Assembly (NCBI GenBank): GCA_016462245.1
Contig: JAEMTR010000017.1
Coordinates: 1 to 14,391, forward strand
Reading direction: 5' to 3'
From: Solirubrobacteraceae bacterium
Lineage (GTDB): Bacteria > Actinomycetota > Thermoleophilia > Solirubrobacterales > Solirubrobacteraceae
Length of the DNA stretch: 14,391 nt
Shown: positions 1 through 7,310 of the stretch, piece after piece
Position numbering within the stretch: position 1 is the first letter of the stretch
Layout of the letters: each line of letters opens with the position of its first letter
Translations under genes and position numbers: made by a program
The notes under the pieces: generated by a model
The model's input: only the letters and a program-made list of their open reading frames with translations
The model's database searches: none
Told to the model about the DNA's origin: nothing

Positions 1-1
1 C

Positions 2-379
2 TCTAGGACCGGGACAATCGATGCTCCGATCGGCCGCGATCGTCGTAAGCGCACGAAGGTTTCGCTCGACAGCGACCGCCCGCGCGCCGCCGTCACGCAC
101 TTCGAGATCGAACGGACGCTGCCGCAAACAACATTGCTGCGGGTCAAGTTGGAGACTGGCCGCACGCACCAAATCCGTGCTCACCTCGAGGCGATTGGGC
201 TGCCAGTGGTCGGCGACCCAACCTACGGCGCTGGTCCTGATTACGGGCTCAAGCGACAGTTTCTTCACGCTGCGCGTCTAAGCTTCGATCATCCGATCAG
301 CGGCGTCGAAGTCGACGTCGTCTCGCCGCTACCGGCCGATCTGGAGTGCGCGCTCAAAGCTGCCCAAAGCGACCGCTAG
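2..379 (+). CDS. rluD: RluA/RluD-family 23S rRNA pseudouridine synthase, 3' fragment
   Basis: This is the C-terminal part of a pseudouridine synthase that isomerises specific uridines in rRNA. The frame is open to the left edge, so the 5' end is outside the window. About 125 residues are visible. They contain the family motif LETGRTHQIRAHL followed by GLPVVGDPTYG and, nearer the end, a QFLHAARLSFDHP segment; all are typical of the RluA/RluC/RluD catalytic domain. The HRLD motif with the catalytic aspartate and any N-terminal S4 domain would lie upstream and cannot be checked. The exact subfamily, and so the target uridines, cannot be settled from this fragment; rluD is the closest symbol. The gene ends at TAG 377-379, 157 bp before rpsB, and runs in the same direction. 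Confidence 0.85.
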   Translation, partial: SRTGTIDAPIGRDRRKRTKVSLDSDRPRAAVTHFEIERTLPQTTLLRVKLETGRTHQIRAHLEAIGLPVVGDPTYGAGPDYGLKRQFLHAARLSFDHPISGVEVDVVSPLPADLECALKAAQSDR

Positions 380-536
380 CGACCTATTAGCTGGGTTTGT
401 AGCTACTATGGAGGCTCAATCAACCGCAACCCCGCGGATCAACGGATTGTCGGCCCTGCCCGCCAAGCGCTAAGCGCGAAGTCGGGACCCAACAAACCGC
501 TGCGGGCTCTATTCGAAGTCAACTAAGGGAGTACGT
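380..536 (+). other. rpsB upstream leader / intergenic region
   Basis: This is the only sizeable gap ahead of the large operon, so a promoter for rpsB is expected here. The best -10-like hexamer I see is TACTAT at 404-409, but no convincing -35 box stands 17 bp upstream. A weak 5-bp inverted repeat (TAGCT 388-392, AGCTA 401-405) and GCGC-TAA-GCGC near 466-478 are present, neither followed by a T-run. A clear Shine-Dalgarno sequence, AAGGGAG at about 525-531, sits just before the rpsB ATG. I find no gene here, and a ribosomal-protein autoregulatory leader cannot be shown by eye. Confidence 0.35.
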
Positions 537-1565
537 ATGACCACCGCCACAAACGCGGTCGGACTGAGGGAACTGCTCGAAGCTGGAGTCCACTTCGGAC
601 ACCAGACGAGGCGTTGGAATCCGAAGATGCGCCGCTACATCTTTGGTGAGCGCGAAGGCATCTACATCGTTGATCTTCTGCGCACTGAGGTGCTGCTTGC
701 CGAGGCTCAGGCCTTCGTCGAACAGATCGCTCGTGGTGGCGGAATTATCCTCTTTGTCGGCACAAAAAAGCAGGCTCGCGACTCCGTAAAGGACGCCGCC
801 GAGCGCGCTGGAATGCCGTACGTCAACCATCGTTGGCTCGGCGGCTTGCTGACCAATTATCAAACGATCAGCCAACGGATTCGGCGCCTTCACGACCTTG
901 AGGGTTACGAAGAAGAGGGTCAGCTAGCGCTGCTACCAACGCGGGAGCGGATGTCGGCGATTGCCGACCTCACTAAGTTGCGCGCAAACCTCGGAGGCGT
1001 CAAGCACATGCAGCGCGCGCCTGACGCGATCTTCGTCGTAGACGTGAACGTCGAAGAGATTGCAGTTCGCGAAGCACAGCGCCTGCGGATCCCGGTTATT
1101 GGGCTAGTTGACACGAACTGTGACCCCGACGGCATCGACTTTGTGATCCCAGGCAACGACGATGCGATCCGCTCATGCAAAGTGATCTCCGACGGCCTCG
1201 CCGATGTGATCGCCGAAGCCCGTCTGAGCTTCCTCGCCGATGAGGAGAAGGCGCGCGTTGAGGCTGAGGAGCAGGCCCGCATTCGCGCCGAAGAGCAAGA
1301 GAAGATTGAGGCTGAGCAGGCTGAGCAGATGAAGCTTCAGGAGGCCGATCGGCTTGCAGCCGAAGCGGCCGCAGTCGAACTGGCAGCAGCTCAGCCGCCG
1401 GAGGCACCAGCTGCGCCAGCGGCGGTAGCCGAGGAACCGCCGGCTGAGCCGGCTGAAGTGGCAGAAGCTCCGGCAGAAGAAGCGCCGGCAGAGGAAGCCC
1501 CGGCGGAGGAAGCTCCGGCGGAGGAAGTGGCTCCCGAGGCTGAACCGGAAGAGGAGTCCAAGTGA
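537..1565 (+). CDS. rpsB: 30S ribosomal protein S2 with long acidic C-terminal tail
   Basis: S2 is a structural protein of the small ribosomal subunit that binds the head/body junction together with S1 or other partners. Residues 1-230 form the S2 core: AGVHFGHQTRRWNPKM near the N-terminus, FVGTKKQA near 73-80, YVNHRWLGGLLTN near 95-107, APDAIFVVDV near 161-170 and IPVIGLVDTNCDPDGIDFVIPGND near 185-208. The protein is 342 residues, roughly 100 longer than usual. Residues 231-285 are a charged, probably helical Glu/Ala/Arg/Gln segment, and 286-342 are Pro/Ala/Glu-rich with four tandem APAEE units. The ATG follows a good Shine-Dalgarno sequence (AAGGGAG). The stop overlaps the GTG start of tsf by 4 bp, so the two are probably translationally coupled. 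The core assignment is very secure; the role of the tail is unknown. Confidence 0.98.
   Translation: MTTATNAVGLRELLEAGVHFGHQTRRWNPKMRRYIFGEREGIYIVDLLRTEVLLAEAQAFVEQIARGGGIILFVGTKKQARDSVKDAAERAGMPYVNHRWLGGLLTNYQTISQRIRRLHDLEGYEEEGQLALLPTRERMSAIADLTKLRANLGGVKHMQRAPDAIFVVDVNVEEIAVREAQRLRIPVIGLVDTNCDPDGIDFVIPGNDDAIRSCKVISDGLADVIAEARLSFLADEEKARVEAEEQARIRAEEQEKIEAEQAEQMKLQEADRLAAEAAAVELAAAQPPEAPAAPAAVAEEPPAEPAEVAEAPAEEAPAEEAPAEEAPAEEVAPEAEPEEESK
1467..1526 (+). repeat. Four tandem 15-bp units encoding APAEE in the rpsB tail
   Basis: Four consecutive, slightly diverged 15-bp units each encode Ala-Pro-Ala-Glu-Glu (S2 residues 311-330). Third-position differences between copies (for example gct/gcg/gcc for the first Ala) show that the peptide is kept while the DNA drifts. 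This points to coding selection on a low-complexity acidic tail rather than a recent slippage product. Confidence 0.9.
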
Positions 1566-2164
1566 GCGAAGTAAAGGCGGCGGACGTGGCGGCGCTACGC
1601 AAGGCAACAGGCGCCGGAATGATGGACTGTAAGCAGGCGCTAATGGAGGCCGACGGCGACGCTGAGCGGGCAACCGAGATTCTGCGCGTCAAGATGGGCA
1701 ACAAGCTCGGCAAGCTCGCCGACCGCGAAGCCGCCGAAGGGACCGTACAGTCCTACATCCACGCAACGGGCACAGTTGGAGTGCTCGTCGAGGTCAACTG
1801 CAACACCGACTTTGTCGCCCGCAACGACGAGTTCGTCGCTTTTGCGCGCGAGATCGCTATGCATATTGCCGCCTCACCCGCGACCCGGTTCATCAACGAC
1901 GACGAGGTCCCGGCAGAGGAACGCGAAGCAGAAGAACGCGTCTTTGCAGAGCAAGCCGCCGACAAGCCCGAGAAGGTGCGGCCGAAGGTCGTGCAAGGAA
2001 TGCTCGACAAATGGCTCGACGAAACAGTGCTGCTCCGCCAGAATCACGTCAACGCTGACCGTCACGAAGGAAAGACGATTGAACAGCTGCGTGAGGTGCT
2101 GTCAGCGAAGACCGGGGAGAACATTGTGATATCCCGATTCGAACGCTACGCCGTAGGGGAGTAG
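1562..2164 (+). CDS. tsf: Elongation factor Ts (short form)
   Basis: EF-Ts is the guanine-nucleotide exchange factor that regenerates EF-Tu-GTP in the cytoplasm. The N-terminal UBA-like region (residues 5-50) holds the signature ALRKATGAGMMDCKQAL. The core holds VEVNCNTDFVARNDEF (residues 77-91), whose TDF motif contacts EF-Tu. At 200 residues it is the short type, as in Thermus, rather than the roughly 280-residue E. coli type with a duplicated core. The C-terminal segment LLRQNHV...VISRFERYAVGE is typical. The GTG start lies inside the rpsB stop (GTGA overlap) and follows a GAGGAG ribosome-binding site at 1551-1556, which supports this start and coupling to rpsB. Confidence 0.97.
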   Translation: MSEVKAADVAALRKATGAGMMDCKQALMEADGDAERATEILRVKMGNKLGKLADREAAEGTVQSYIHATGTVGVLVEVNCNTDFVARNDEFVAFAREIAMHIAASPATRFINDDEVPAEEREAEERVFAEQAADKPEKVRPKVVQGMLDKWLDETVLLRQNHVNADRHEGKTIEQLREVLSAKTGENIVISRFERYAVGE

Positions 2165-2173
2165 CCTTCGGCC

Positions 2174-2896
2174 ATGGCCGACGAAGCGGTATTCCGGCGG
2201 GTCCTTATAAAACTCTCTGGTGAGTCGTTGATGGGTGATCTTGATTTCGGTACCGACCCAAACCGAGTCAACGCAGTCGCCAAGCAGATCAAGGTCGTTC
2301 ACGACCGCGGCATCGAAGTGTCGATTGTTGTCGGCGCCGGCAACATCTATCGCGGAATGAGCGGGGCAGCGGAAGGGATGGACCGCGCCACAGCTGACTA
2401 CATGGGCATGTTGGCGACGCTGCTCAACGCGCTGCCACTTCAAGATGCTCTAGAGCGTGTAGGCGTACATACGCGCGTGCAGTCGGCAATCGCCGTGGCT
2501 GAGGTAGCCGAGCCATACATTCGCCGCCGCGCGATGCGCCACCTTGAGAAAGGTCGCGTCGTGATCTTTGCCGGTGGCACCGGCAACCCCTTTTTCACGA
2601 CCGACACAGCTGCCGCATTGCGTGCTACCGAGGTTCGGGCGGATGCGATCCTGATGGCTAAGAACGGCGTTGACGGCGTCTATAGTGCCGACCCGAAGAA
2701 AGACCCAGACGCCGAGCTGATCCCGACGATCACTCACATGGAGGCGATTCAGCGCGGACTGAAGGTTATGGACGCCACCGCCCTGACGCTCTGCATGGAG
2801 AACGGCCTGCCGATTCACGTCTTCAACATGGACGACGAGCAGAACATCGACCGGATAGTCTGCGGAAGCGCTGTGGGAACCTTGGTCAAGACATGA
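2174..2896 (+). CDS. pyrH: Uridylate kinase (UMP kinase)
   Basis: This hexameric bacterial UMP kinase phosphorylates UMP to UDP with ATP, feeding RNA, DNA and cell-wall sugar-nucleotide synthesis. It belongs to the amino-acid-kinase fold, unlike eukaryotic UMP kinases. Visible motifs are KLSGESLMG (residues 13-21), VVGAGNIYRG (52-61), a GGTGNPFFTTDTAAALRA phosphate/acceptor segment (134-151), and AKNGVDGVYSADPKKDP (162-178) near the ATP site. The 240-residue length is normal. The ATG is 9 bp after the tsf stop, with GGGGAG at 2156-2161 as a somewhat distant ribosome-binding site. Its last bases overlap the frr start (ATGA). The tsf-pyrH-frr order is widely conserved. Confidence 0.97.
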   Translation: MADEAVFRRVLIKLSGESLMGDLDFGTDPNRVNAVAKQIKVVHDRGIEVSIVVGAGNIYRGMSGAAEGMDRATADYMGMLATLLNALPLQDALERVGVHTRVQSAIAVAEVAEPYIRRRAMRHLEKGRVVIFAGGTGNPFFTTDTAAALRATEVRADAILMAKNGVDGVYSADPKKDPDAELIPTITHMEAIQRGLKVMDATALTLCMENGLPIHVFNMDDEQNIDRIVCGSAVGTLVKT

Positions 2897-3459
2897 GCGA
2901 TCTAATCGACGAACTGCTCGCAGATGCTGGCGAGAGGATGAAGCTGACGGTCGAAAGTACGAACGCTGAATTCGCCACGATTCGAACCGGCCGCGCCAGC
3001 ACGGCGCTGCTTGATCGCGTAATGGTCGACTACTACGACGTGCCAACGCCGCTGAAGCAGCTGGCGACGATCAACGCCCCCGAGGCGCGGCTACTTACGG
3101 TGCAGCCGTATGACATCTCTTCGATCAAGCTGATCGAGAAAGCAATTATCGATTCTGACATCGGCCTGACTCCAGGCAATGACGGAAAGCTAATCCGCCT
3201 CTCGATCCCGGAGCTCAACGAAGAGCGGCGCGCGGAGCTTGTGAAGGTCGTTCGTTCGATCGCGGAAGAGGGACGGATTGCGATTCGCAACGTGCGCCGA
3301 GACGTGATGGGGGACCTGCGTGAACTGCGCGAAGCTGGTGACGCCGGGGCCGACGACGAACATCGCGCCGAGCAAGAGCTGCAGAAGCTAACCGACGCAA
3401 ATGTTGCCAGCCTTGAAGCCCACCTCAAGGGAAAAGAAGCAGAGATCACCGAGGTCTGA
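2893..3459 (+). CDS. frr: Ribosome recycling factor
   Basis: RRF works with EF-G to split post-termination ribosomes from mRNA. The 188-residue length is standard. The sequence shows the N-terminal helix of the three-helix bundle (MSDLIDELLADAGERMKLT), the TIRTGRASTALLDRVMVDYY signature (residues 29-48) with the conserved Arg, the beta domain with PLKQLATINAPEARLLTVQPYD, the GNDGKLIRLSIPELNEERR segment (95-113), and the C-terminal bundle helices ending in LQKLTD. The start ATG overlaps the pyrH stop by 4 bp, with only a weak Shine-Dalgarno, so translation probably depends on coupling to pyrH. The stop overlaps the uppS start by 1 bp. Confidence 0.97.
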   Translation: MSDLIDELLADAGERMKLTVESTNAEFATIRTGRASTALLDRVMVDYYDVPTPLKQLATINAPEARLLTVQPYDISSIKLIEKAIIDSDIGLTPGNDGKLIRLSIPELNEERRAELVKVVRSIAEEGRIAIRNVRRDVMGDLRELREAGDAGADDEHRAEQELQKLTDANVASLEAHLKGKEAEITEV

Positions 3460-4136
3460 TGACCGCCCCCGCGACTGCGGCGCGGTACGTCGCGATCATC
3501 ACCGACGGCAATGGGCGCTGGGCTGAGAGCCAAGGACTGGCGACGCTCGAAGGGCACCGCGCCGGTGCCGATAACGTCAAGGCGCGCTTGCGCGACGCCG
3601 TTGAGCTCGGGGTCAAAGAGCTGACTGTGTACTCCTTTTCGACCGAAAACTGGAGCCGCCCGGCCGCTGAGGTGGCCGGGCTGATGGAGATGTTTGCCGA
3701 GCGAATCACTAGCGAGACGCCGGAGCTGAAGCAAGAGGGCGTGCGGATGCGCTTCATCGGTCGTCGGGATCGAATCGGTGCGACCCTGTTGGAGCGGATC
3801 CAATGGGCTGAAGCCGAAACGGCTGAGAATCAGCTGATGACACTCTTCATCGCCTTTGACTACGGCTCGCGCGCTGAGATTGTCGATGCTGCAGCGCGCT
3901 ACGAAGGCGGCGGCGAAGAGGCCTTCGCCGAGCTCCTTTATGCGCCCGAGATGCATGACCCTGACGTTCTGATTCGGACTGGGGGGGACGTCCGTGTTTC
4001 GAACTATCTGCTCTGGCAGTGTGCTTACTCGGAGCTCGTATTCCGCGATGAGATGTGGCCCGATTTCGGTCGCGACGCGTTAGTCGATTCGCTCCAACAG
4101 TTCGCATCGCGCGAACGTCGCTTCGGTGGCCGCTAA
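3459..4136 (+). CDS. uppS: Undecaprenyl diphosphate synthase (cis-prenyltransferase)
   Basis: This enzyme condenses IPP units in cis onto farnesyl diphosphate, giving the C55 lipid carrier for peptidoglycan and other wall polymers. Motifs of the UppS family are in order: TDGNGRWA with catalytic Asp16, GHRAGADN (32-39), VYSFSTENWSRP (57-68), FIAFDYGSRAEI (130-141), PDVLIRTGGDVRVSNYLLWQ (168-187), AYSELVF (189-195), WPDF and the terminal RERRFGG. At 225 residues it is shorter than most homologues (about 240-250), with the loop before the RTGG motif trimmed. The Glu common in the RTGGE/RTSGE motif is Asp177 here. Product chain length cannot be read from sequence, so a shorter or different cis-polyprenyl product is possible. 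The TGATG junction with frr implies coupling. Confidence 0.94.
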   Translation: MTAPATAARYVAIITDGNGRWAESQGLATLEGHRAGADNVKARLRDAVELGVKELTVYSFSTENWSRPAAEVAGLMEMFAERITSETPELKQEGVRMRFIGRRDRIGATLLERIQWAEAETAENQLMTLFIAFDYGSRAEIVDAAARYEGGGEEAFAELLYAPEMHDPDVLIRTGGDVRVSNYLLWQCAYSELVFRDEMWPDFGRDALVDSLQQFASRERRFGGR

Positions 4137-4993
4137 TGGCTGACCAGCTGCAACCGGCTAAGAGTTCGCGCGCTAAGAGGCTGCGCTGGCTGGAGCTGCG
4201 TAACGGCGGCTCAGAGCTAACGGCCAGGGTCGCGACGGCGGTGCCCCTAGCGCTACTGGCGATTGCGCTGGTTGCGATCGGCGGCTGGATCTTCGGACTC
4301 GGGCTTTTCGTGCTCGGCGTGATCGCGCTACGCGAGCTATGTTCGATGTTCGAGCGGCTCTCGCCACCGATCTTGGCTGGCTTCGTCGGGCTGCTTCTAC
4401 TGCTTGTGGCTGCGCAGACGGGCGGCCCTTCGCGCGTTCTGCTGGCACTAATTCTCTCGCTCGCAGTTGTCTTCTTAATCAGCATTAGCGACCATCAAGC
4501 AACGAGCCTGCCTGGGCTCGCGATCGCGATGCTCGGTCTAATCTGGATTGGGCTCGCCTTTGCTCACGCGATCATGCTGCGCGAGCTCGTCCACGGATCG
4601 GCAATCGTCTTCCTCGTGCTGATCGCGACCTTCATAACCGATACCGGCGCCTACTTCGGCGGCCGCTCATTCGGACGCCGCCGATTGGCGCCGCGAATCT
4701 CACCGGCAAAGACGGTCGAGGGGCTACTTATCGGCATCGTTGCCGGCACCGCCGCCGCATGGTTCACAGGCCTCTACCTGGACTGGCTAAGTGGCGTCGA
4801 CGCGCTAATTCTCGGCCTCGCCGTCGCACTCGCAGCGCCCCTAGGAGACCTCTTCGAAAGCTACGTCAAGCGTGAGGCGGGCGTGAAGGATTCGGGGACG
4901 ATCTTCGGCGCTCATGGCGGCGTGCTCGACCGCCTCGACGCCGTCTGCTTTTCGATTGTCGCTGGCTACTACGTCTGGAGTGCGCTGCTCTAG
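4136..4993 (+). CDS. cdsA: Phosphatidate cytidylyltransferase (CDP-diacylglycerol synthase)
   Basis: CdsA makes CDP-diacylglycerol from phosphatidic acid and CTP, the branch point to membrane phospholipids. The 285-residue protein is a multi-pass membrane protein: a basic N-terminus (residues 1-31), then hydrophobic segments covering about 32-68, 78-95, 100-117, 127-147, 154-168, 196-215 and 224-238. The C-terminal signature from Ser242 to Asp267 fits the family pattern: SYVKR, VKDSG, AHGGVLDRLD. The cytosolic TDTGAYFGGRSFGRRRLAP and SPAKTVEG motifs are also present. I chose the ATG at 4136, which overlaps the uppS stop (TAATG). An in-frame ATG at 4055 would add 27 residues inside uppS and is less likely. 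Confidence 0.95.
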   Translation: MADQLQPAKSSRAKRLRWLELRNGGSELTARVATAVPLALLAIALVAIGGWIFGLGLFVLGVIALRELCSMFERLSPPILAGFVGLLLLLVAAQTGGPSRVLLALILSLAVVFLISISDHQATSLPGLAIAMLGLIWIGLAFAHAIMLRELVHGSAIVFLVLIATFITDTGAYFGGRSFGRRRLAPRISPAKTVEGLLIGIVAGTAAAWFTGLYLDWLSGVDALILGLAVALAAPLGDLFESYVKREAGVKDSGTIFGAHGGVLDRLDAVCFSIVAGYYVWSALL

Positions 4994-5004
4994 CGCATTA
5001 GCCG

Positions 5005-6159
5005 ATGCGCAGACTCGTAATCCTTGGCTCGACCGGATCGATTGGTGAACAAGCGCTCGAGCTCGTCGCTGCCGCCGACGACCTCGAATTGGTCGCAATC
5101 TCCGCCGAGCGCCGCTGGGAGCGGCTAATCGCACAGGCTCAGCAGCATGGCGTGCGCCGAGTTGCAATTGCCGACGAGCAGAGCGCACAGCTCGCGCGCG
5201 CCGCGTGGGATGGTGAGGTGCTCAGTGGGCCGGAGGCGCTCGCGGAGTTGATTGTGGCCGCCGAGCCAGACTTAGTACTAAACGCGATTGTCGGTTCGGC
5301 CGGCCTCGCTGCCACCGTCATCACGCTGAGCGAGGGGATCGACCTCGCCCTAGCGAATAAGGAATCGCTCGTGGTCGGCGGCGAACTGGTGATTGAACTG
5401 GCCGCTGCGACGGGCGCGCGCTTGCTGCCGGTCGATTCTGAACACTCCGCGCTCTACCAACTGATCGCGAGCGAGAATGGACAGCCGCCAGGAACGATTG
5501 AGCGCCTGACGCTGACGGCCTCTGGCGGTCCGTTTCGCGGCCGCAGGCGCGAAGATCTGGAAGCGGTAACAGTCGAAGAGGCACTTGACCACCCAACTTG
5601 GCAGATGGGCGGAAAGATCTCAATCGACTCGGCGACGCTGATGAATAAGGGGCTCGAGCTGATCGAGGCACACCAGCTGTTCGGCGTTGCCTACAACGAC
5701 TTGGAGGTCGTGGTCCACCCACAGTCGATCGTCCACGCAATGATCTCGCTTGCCGACGGTTCATCGCTAGCCCATCTTGGCTATCCCGACATGAAGGTCC
5801 CGATCGCCTACGCGCTGCATTGGCCCCAACGCACGAAACTGGAGCTCGCGCCGCTCGACTTGGAGCAGCTCGGTTCGCTGAACTTTGAGGCGGTCGACAA
5901 CGAAGCGTTCCCTTGCCTATCGCTGGCGCTTGCCGCTGGCCGCGAAGGTGGCACTGCTCCGTGCGTACTGAATGCTGCGAACGAGGTTGCTGTCGCAGCG
6001 TTCTTGGATCGCCGCTGCGCCTTCCTGCAAATTGCCGAGGTGATCGAAGCCACGCTTAGCGATGCTGAAATAATGCAGAGTTACTCGTTCGAAACTTTGA
6101 TCGACGCCGACCGCGCAGCGCGAGCCACGGCAGCAGAGCATTTAGTTACGTTGGCCTAG
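5005..6159 (+). CDS. dxr: 1-deoxy-D-xylulose-5-phosphate reductoisomerase
   Basis: Dxr converts DXP to 2-C-methyl-D-erythritol 4-phosphate with NADPH, the committed MEP-pathway step and the target of fosmidomycin. The NADPH-binding N-terminus shows LGSTGSIGEQALEL (residues 8-20). ALANKESLV (115-123) follows, then the metal-site motif LPVDSEHSALYQ (141-152) with ligands Asp144 and Glu146. TASGGPFRGR (171-180), HPTWQMGGKISIDSATLMNKGLE (196-218, third ligand Glu218) and HPQSIVHAM (238-246) complete the catalytic domain. The 384-residue length is normal. The ATG lies 11 bp after cdsA with no clear Shine-Dalgarno. Its product feeds IspG (same window), and IPP is used by UppS. Confidence 0.97.
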   Translation: MRRLVILGSTGSIGEQALELVAAADDLELVAISAERRWERLIAQAQQHGVRRVAIADEQSAQLARAAWDGEVLSGPEALAELIVAAEPDLVLNAIVGSAGLAATVITLSEGIDLALANKESLVVGGELVIELAAATGARLLPVDSEHSALYQLIASENGQPPGTIERLTLTASGGPFRGRRREDLEAVTVEEALDHPTWQMGGKISIDSATLMNKGLELIEAHQLFGVAYNDLEVVVHPQSIVHAMISLADGSSLAHLGYPDMKVPIAYALHWPQRTKLELAPLDLEQLGSLNFEAVDNEAFPCLSLALAAGREGGTAPCVLNAANEVAVAAFLDRRCAFLQIAEVIEATLSDAEIMQSYSFETLIDADRAARATAAEHLVTLA

Positions 6160-6170
6160 CTGGCGGCTCG

Positions 6171-6176
6171 TACACT
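6171..6176 (+). promoter_or_regulatory. Candidate -10 box for leaderless rseP transcript
   Basis: TACACT fits the TANNNT -10 consensus used by actinobacterial housekeeping sigma factors. Counting its last T as -7 puts +1 at 6183, one base before the rseP ATG, so the mRNA would be essentially leaderless. No Shine-Dalgarno is visible before this ATG. The octamer CGTACACT (6169-6176) recurs at the same distance before ispG. No good -35 is seen. Confidence 0.45.
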
Positions 6177-6183
6177 TCTAGAG

Positions 6184-7260
6184 ATGAGTTATTTGCTCGC
6201 CTTCGCCGGCTTCTCAGCGCTAGTTATGCTCCACGAGCTCGGCCACTTTTGGGCCGCGAAGAGGGTCGGGATGCGGGTCGAACGCTTCTCGCTCTTTTTC
6301 CCGCCGCACATCTGGAAGAGGACGAGGGGCGAAACCGAGTACTGCATCGGACTGATTCCGCTTGGCGGCTACGTGCGAATCATGGGAATGAACCCGAACG
6401 AGGAGATCGCGCCCGAGCTGCAGGCTCGCTCCTATTCGCGGATGGCAGTCAATAAAAGGATCTTTGTGATTGCCGCGGGGCCGCTGATGAACGTACTCGT
6501 AGCTTTCGTGATTTTCTTCGGGCTCTTCCTGGTCGTCGGGCTGAGCTCGCCGTCGAGCACAATCGACCAAACCGAGCCGGGTTCACCCGCGGCGAGCGCG
6601 CTAAAGGCTGGTGACCAGCTGATCTCAGTGGACGGCAAGAAGGGCGACGCTGCCGTGCTCGGCGCGGTAATTTCAAGCCATCGCTGTGCCGGCTCGCCGA
6701 CTCAGGGCTGCGTGGCCGAAACACCGGTCCGAGTAGTAATTGAGCGTGGCGGGCAGCGCGAAACATTGCTGCTAACGCCGCGCTATGACGACGCCGCGAA
6801 GAAGACTCGGCTCGGTTTCAACTTTGCAATCGATCGCGAAACGCTGGGGCCAGTTGCGGCAGCTTCGCGCAGCGTCACCGAAATGTGGCGGGTCACGACG
6901 TTGACGATGAGCGCGCTCTCGAGGCTTGCCTACGACTCTCAGGCGCGCAAGGAAATCTCCGGCGTCGTTGGCAGCTATGAGGTCACGCGGCAGTCGTTCG
7001 AGTTCGATCTGGCGCAGGCCTTGAGTGTGCTCGCAATAATCTCGCTCTCGCTCGCGCTGATTAATCTCTTTCCGTTCCTGCCGCTCGACGGGGGCCACAT
7101 CTTCTGGGCTCTAGCTGAGAAACTGCGCGGTCGCCCAATCGCTTATTCGGTAATGGAACGGGCCAGTGCGATCGGTTTTGTGCTCGTGCTGATCCTTTTC
7201 GCGGTCGGCCTTACAAATGACATCTCACGCTTGCAAGGCGAGGGCTTCAGGCTTCGTTAA
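6184..7260 (+). CDS. rseP: Site-2 intramembrane zinc metalloprotease (RseP/Rip1 type)
   Basis: This M50-family protease cuts membrane-embedded substrates, classically anti-sigma factors after a first cleavage. In this family the active site lies within the membrane. Residues 1-25 form a membrane segment holding HELGH, with zinc ligands His17 and His21 and catalytic Glu18. A GGYVRIMGM loop (61-69) and the AAGPLMN segment (97-103) follow in a second membrane helix (about 93-120). One PDZ-like domain spans about 125-200. NLFPFLPLDGG (294-304) in the third helix supplies the third ligand, Asp302, and a fourth helix spans about 325-345. At 358 residues it has one PDZ domain, unlike the two in E. 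coli RseP. Its PDZ region carries a Cys168/Cys176 pair. It lies 24 bp after dxr, as in other actinobacteria, but probably also has its own promoter. Confidence 0.95.
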   Translation: MSYLLAFAGFSALVMLHELGHFWAAKRVGMRVERFSLFFPPHIWKRTRGETEYCIGLIPLGGYVRIMGMNPNEEIAPELQARSYSRMAVNKRIFVIAAGPLMNVLVAFVIFFGLFLVVGLSSPSSTIDQTEPGSPAASALKAGDQLISVDGKKGDAAVLGAVISSHRCAGSPTQGCVAETPVRVVIERGGQRETLLLTPRYDDAAKKTRLGFNFAIDRETLGPVAAASRSVTEMWRVTTLTMSALSRLAYDSQARKEISGVVGSYEVTRQSFEFDLAQALSVLAIISLSLALINLFPFLPLDGGHIFWALAEKLRGRPIAYSVMERASAIGFVLVLILFAVGLTNDISRLQGEGFRLR

Positions 7261-7310
7261 TTCCCCAGACGGGCTAAAGATTGGTAGTTTTTTCGCGACC
7301 AACCGGCGTT

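Noticed and set aside
1467..1526. Short tandem repeats considered as a CRISPR-like array
   Set aside because: Units are 15 bp, contiguous without spacers, in frame and coding for APAEE.
1096..1713. Long Pro/Leu-rich open frame on the minus strand opposite rpsB/tsf
   Set aside because: Its composition mirrors the Ala/Glu/Pro-rich rpsB tail; no motif or ribosome-binding site was seen and it covers well-supported genes.
3033..3956. 307-codon antisense open frame opposite frr and uppS
   Set aside because: Ser/Arg-rich shadow of two conserved genes in high-GC DNA; no recognisable domain.
4055..4135. Upstream ATG extending cdsA by 27 residues
   Set aside because: The extension lies fully inside the uppS end, reads as Arg-rich frame-shifted uppS, and the TAATG junction gives a natural start.
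7275..7302. Possible intrinsic terminator between rseP and the acyl-CoA ligase (T6 run and TTGGT/ACCAA)
   Set aside because: The T-run lies in the loop of the only inverted repeat and the stem is 5 bp; no stem precedes the T-run.
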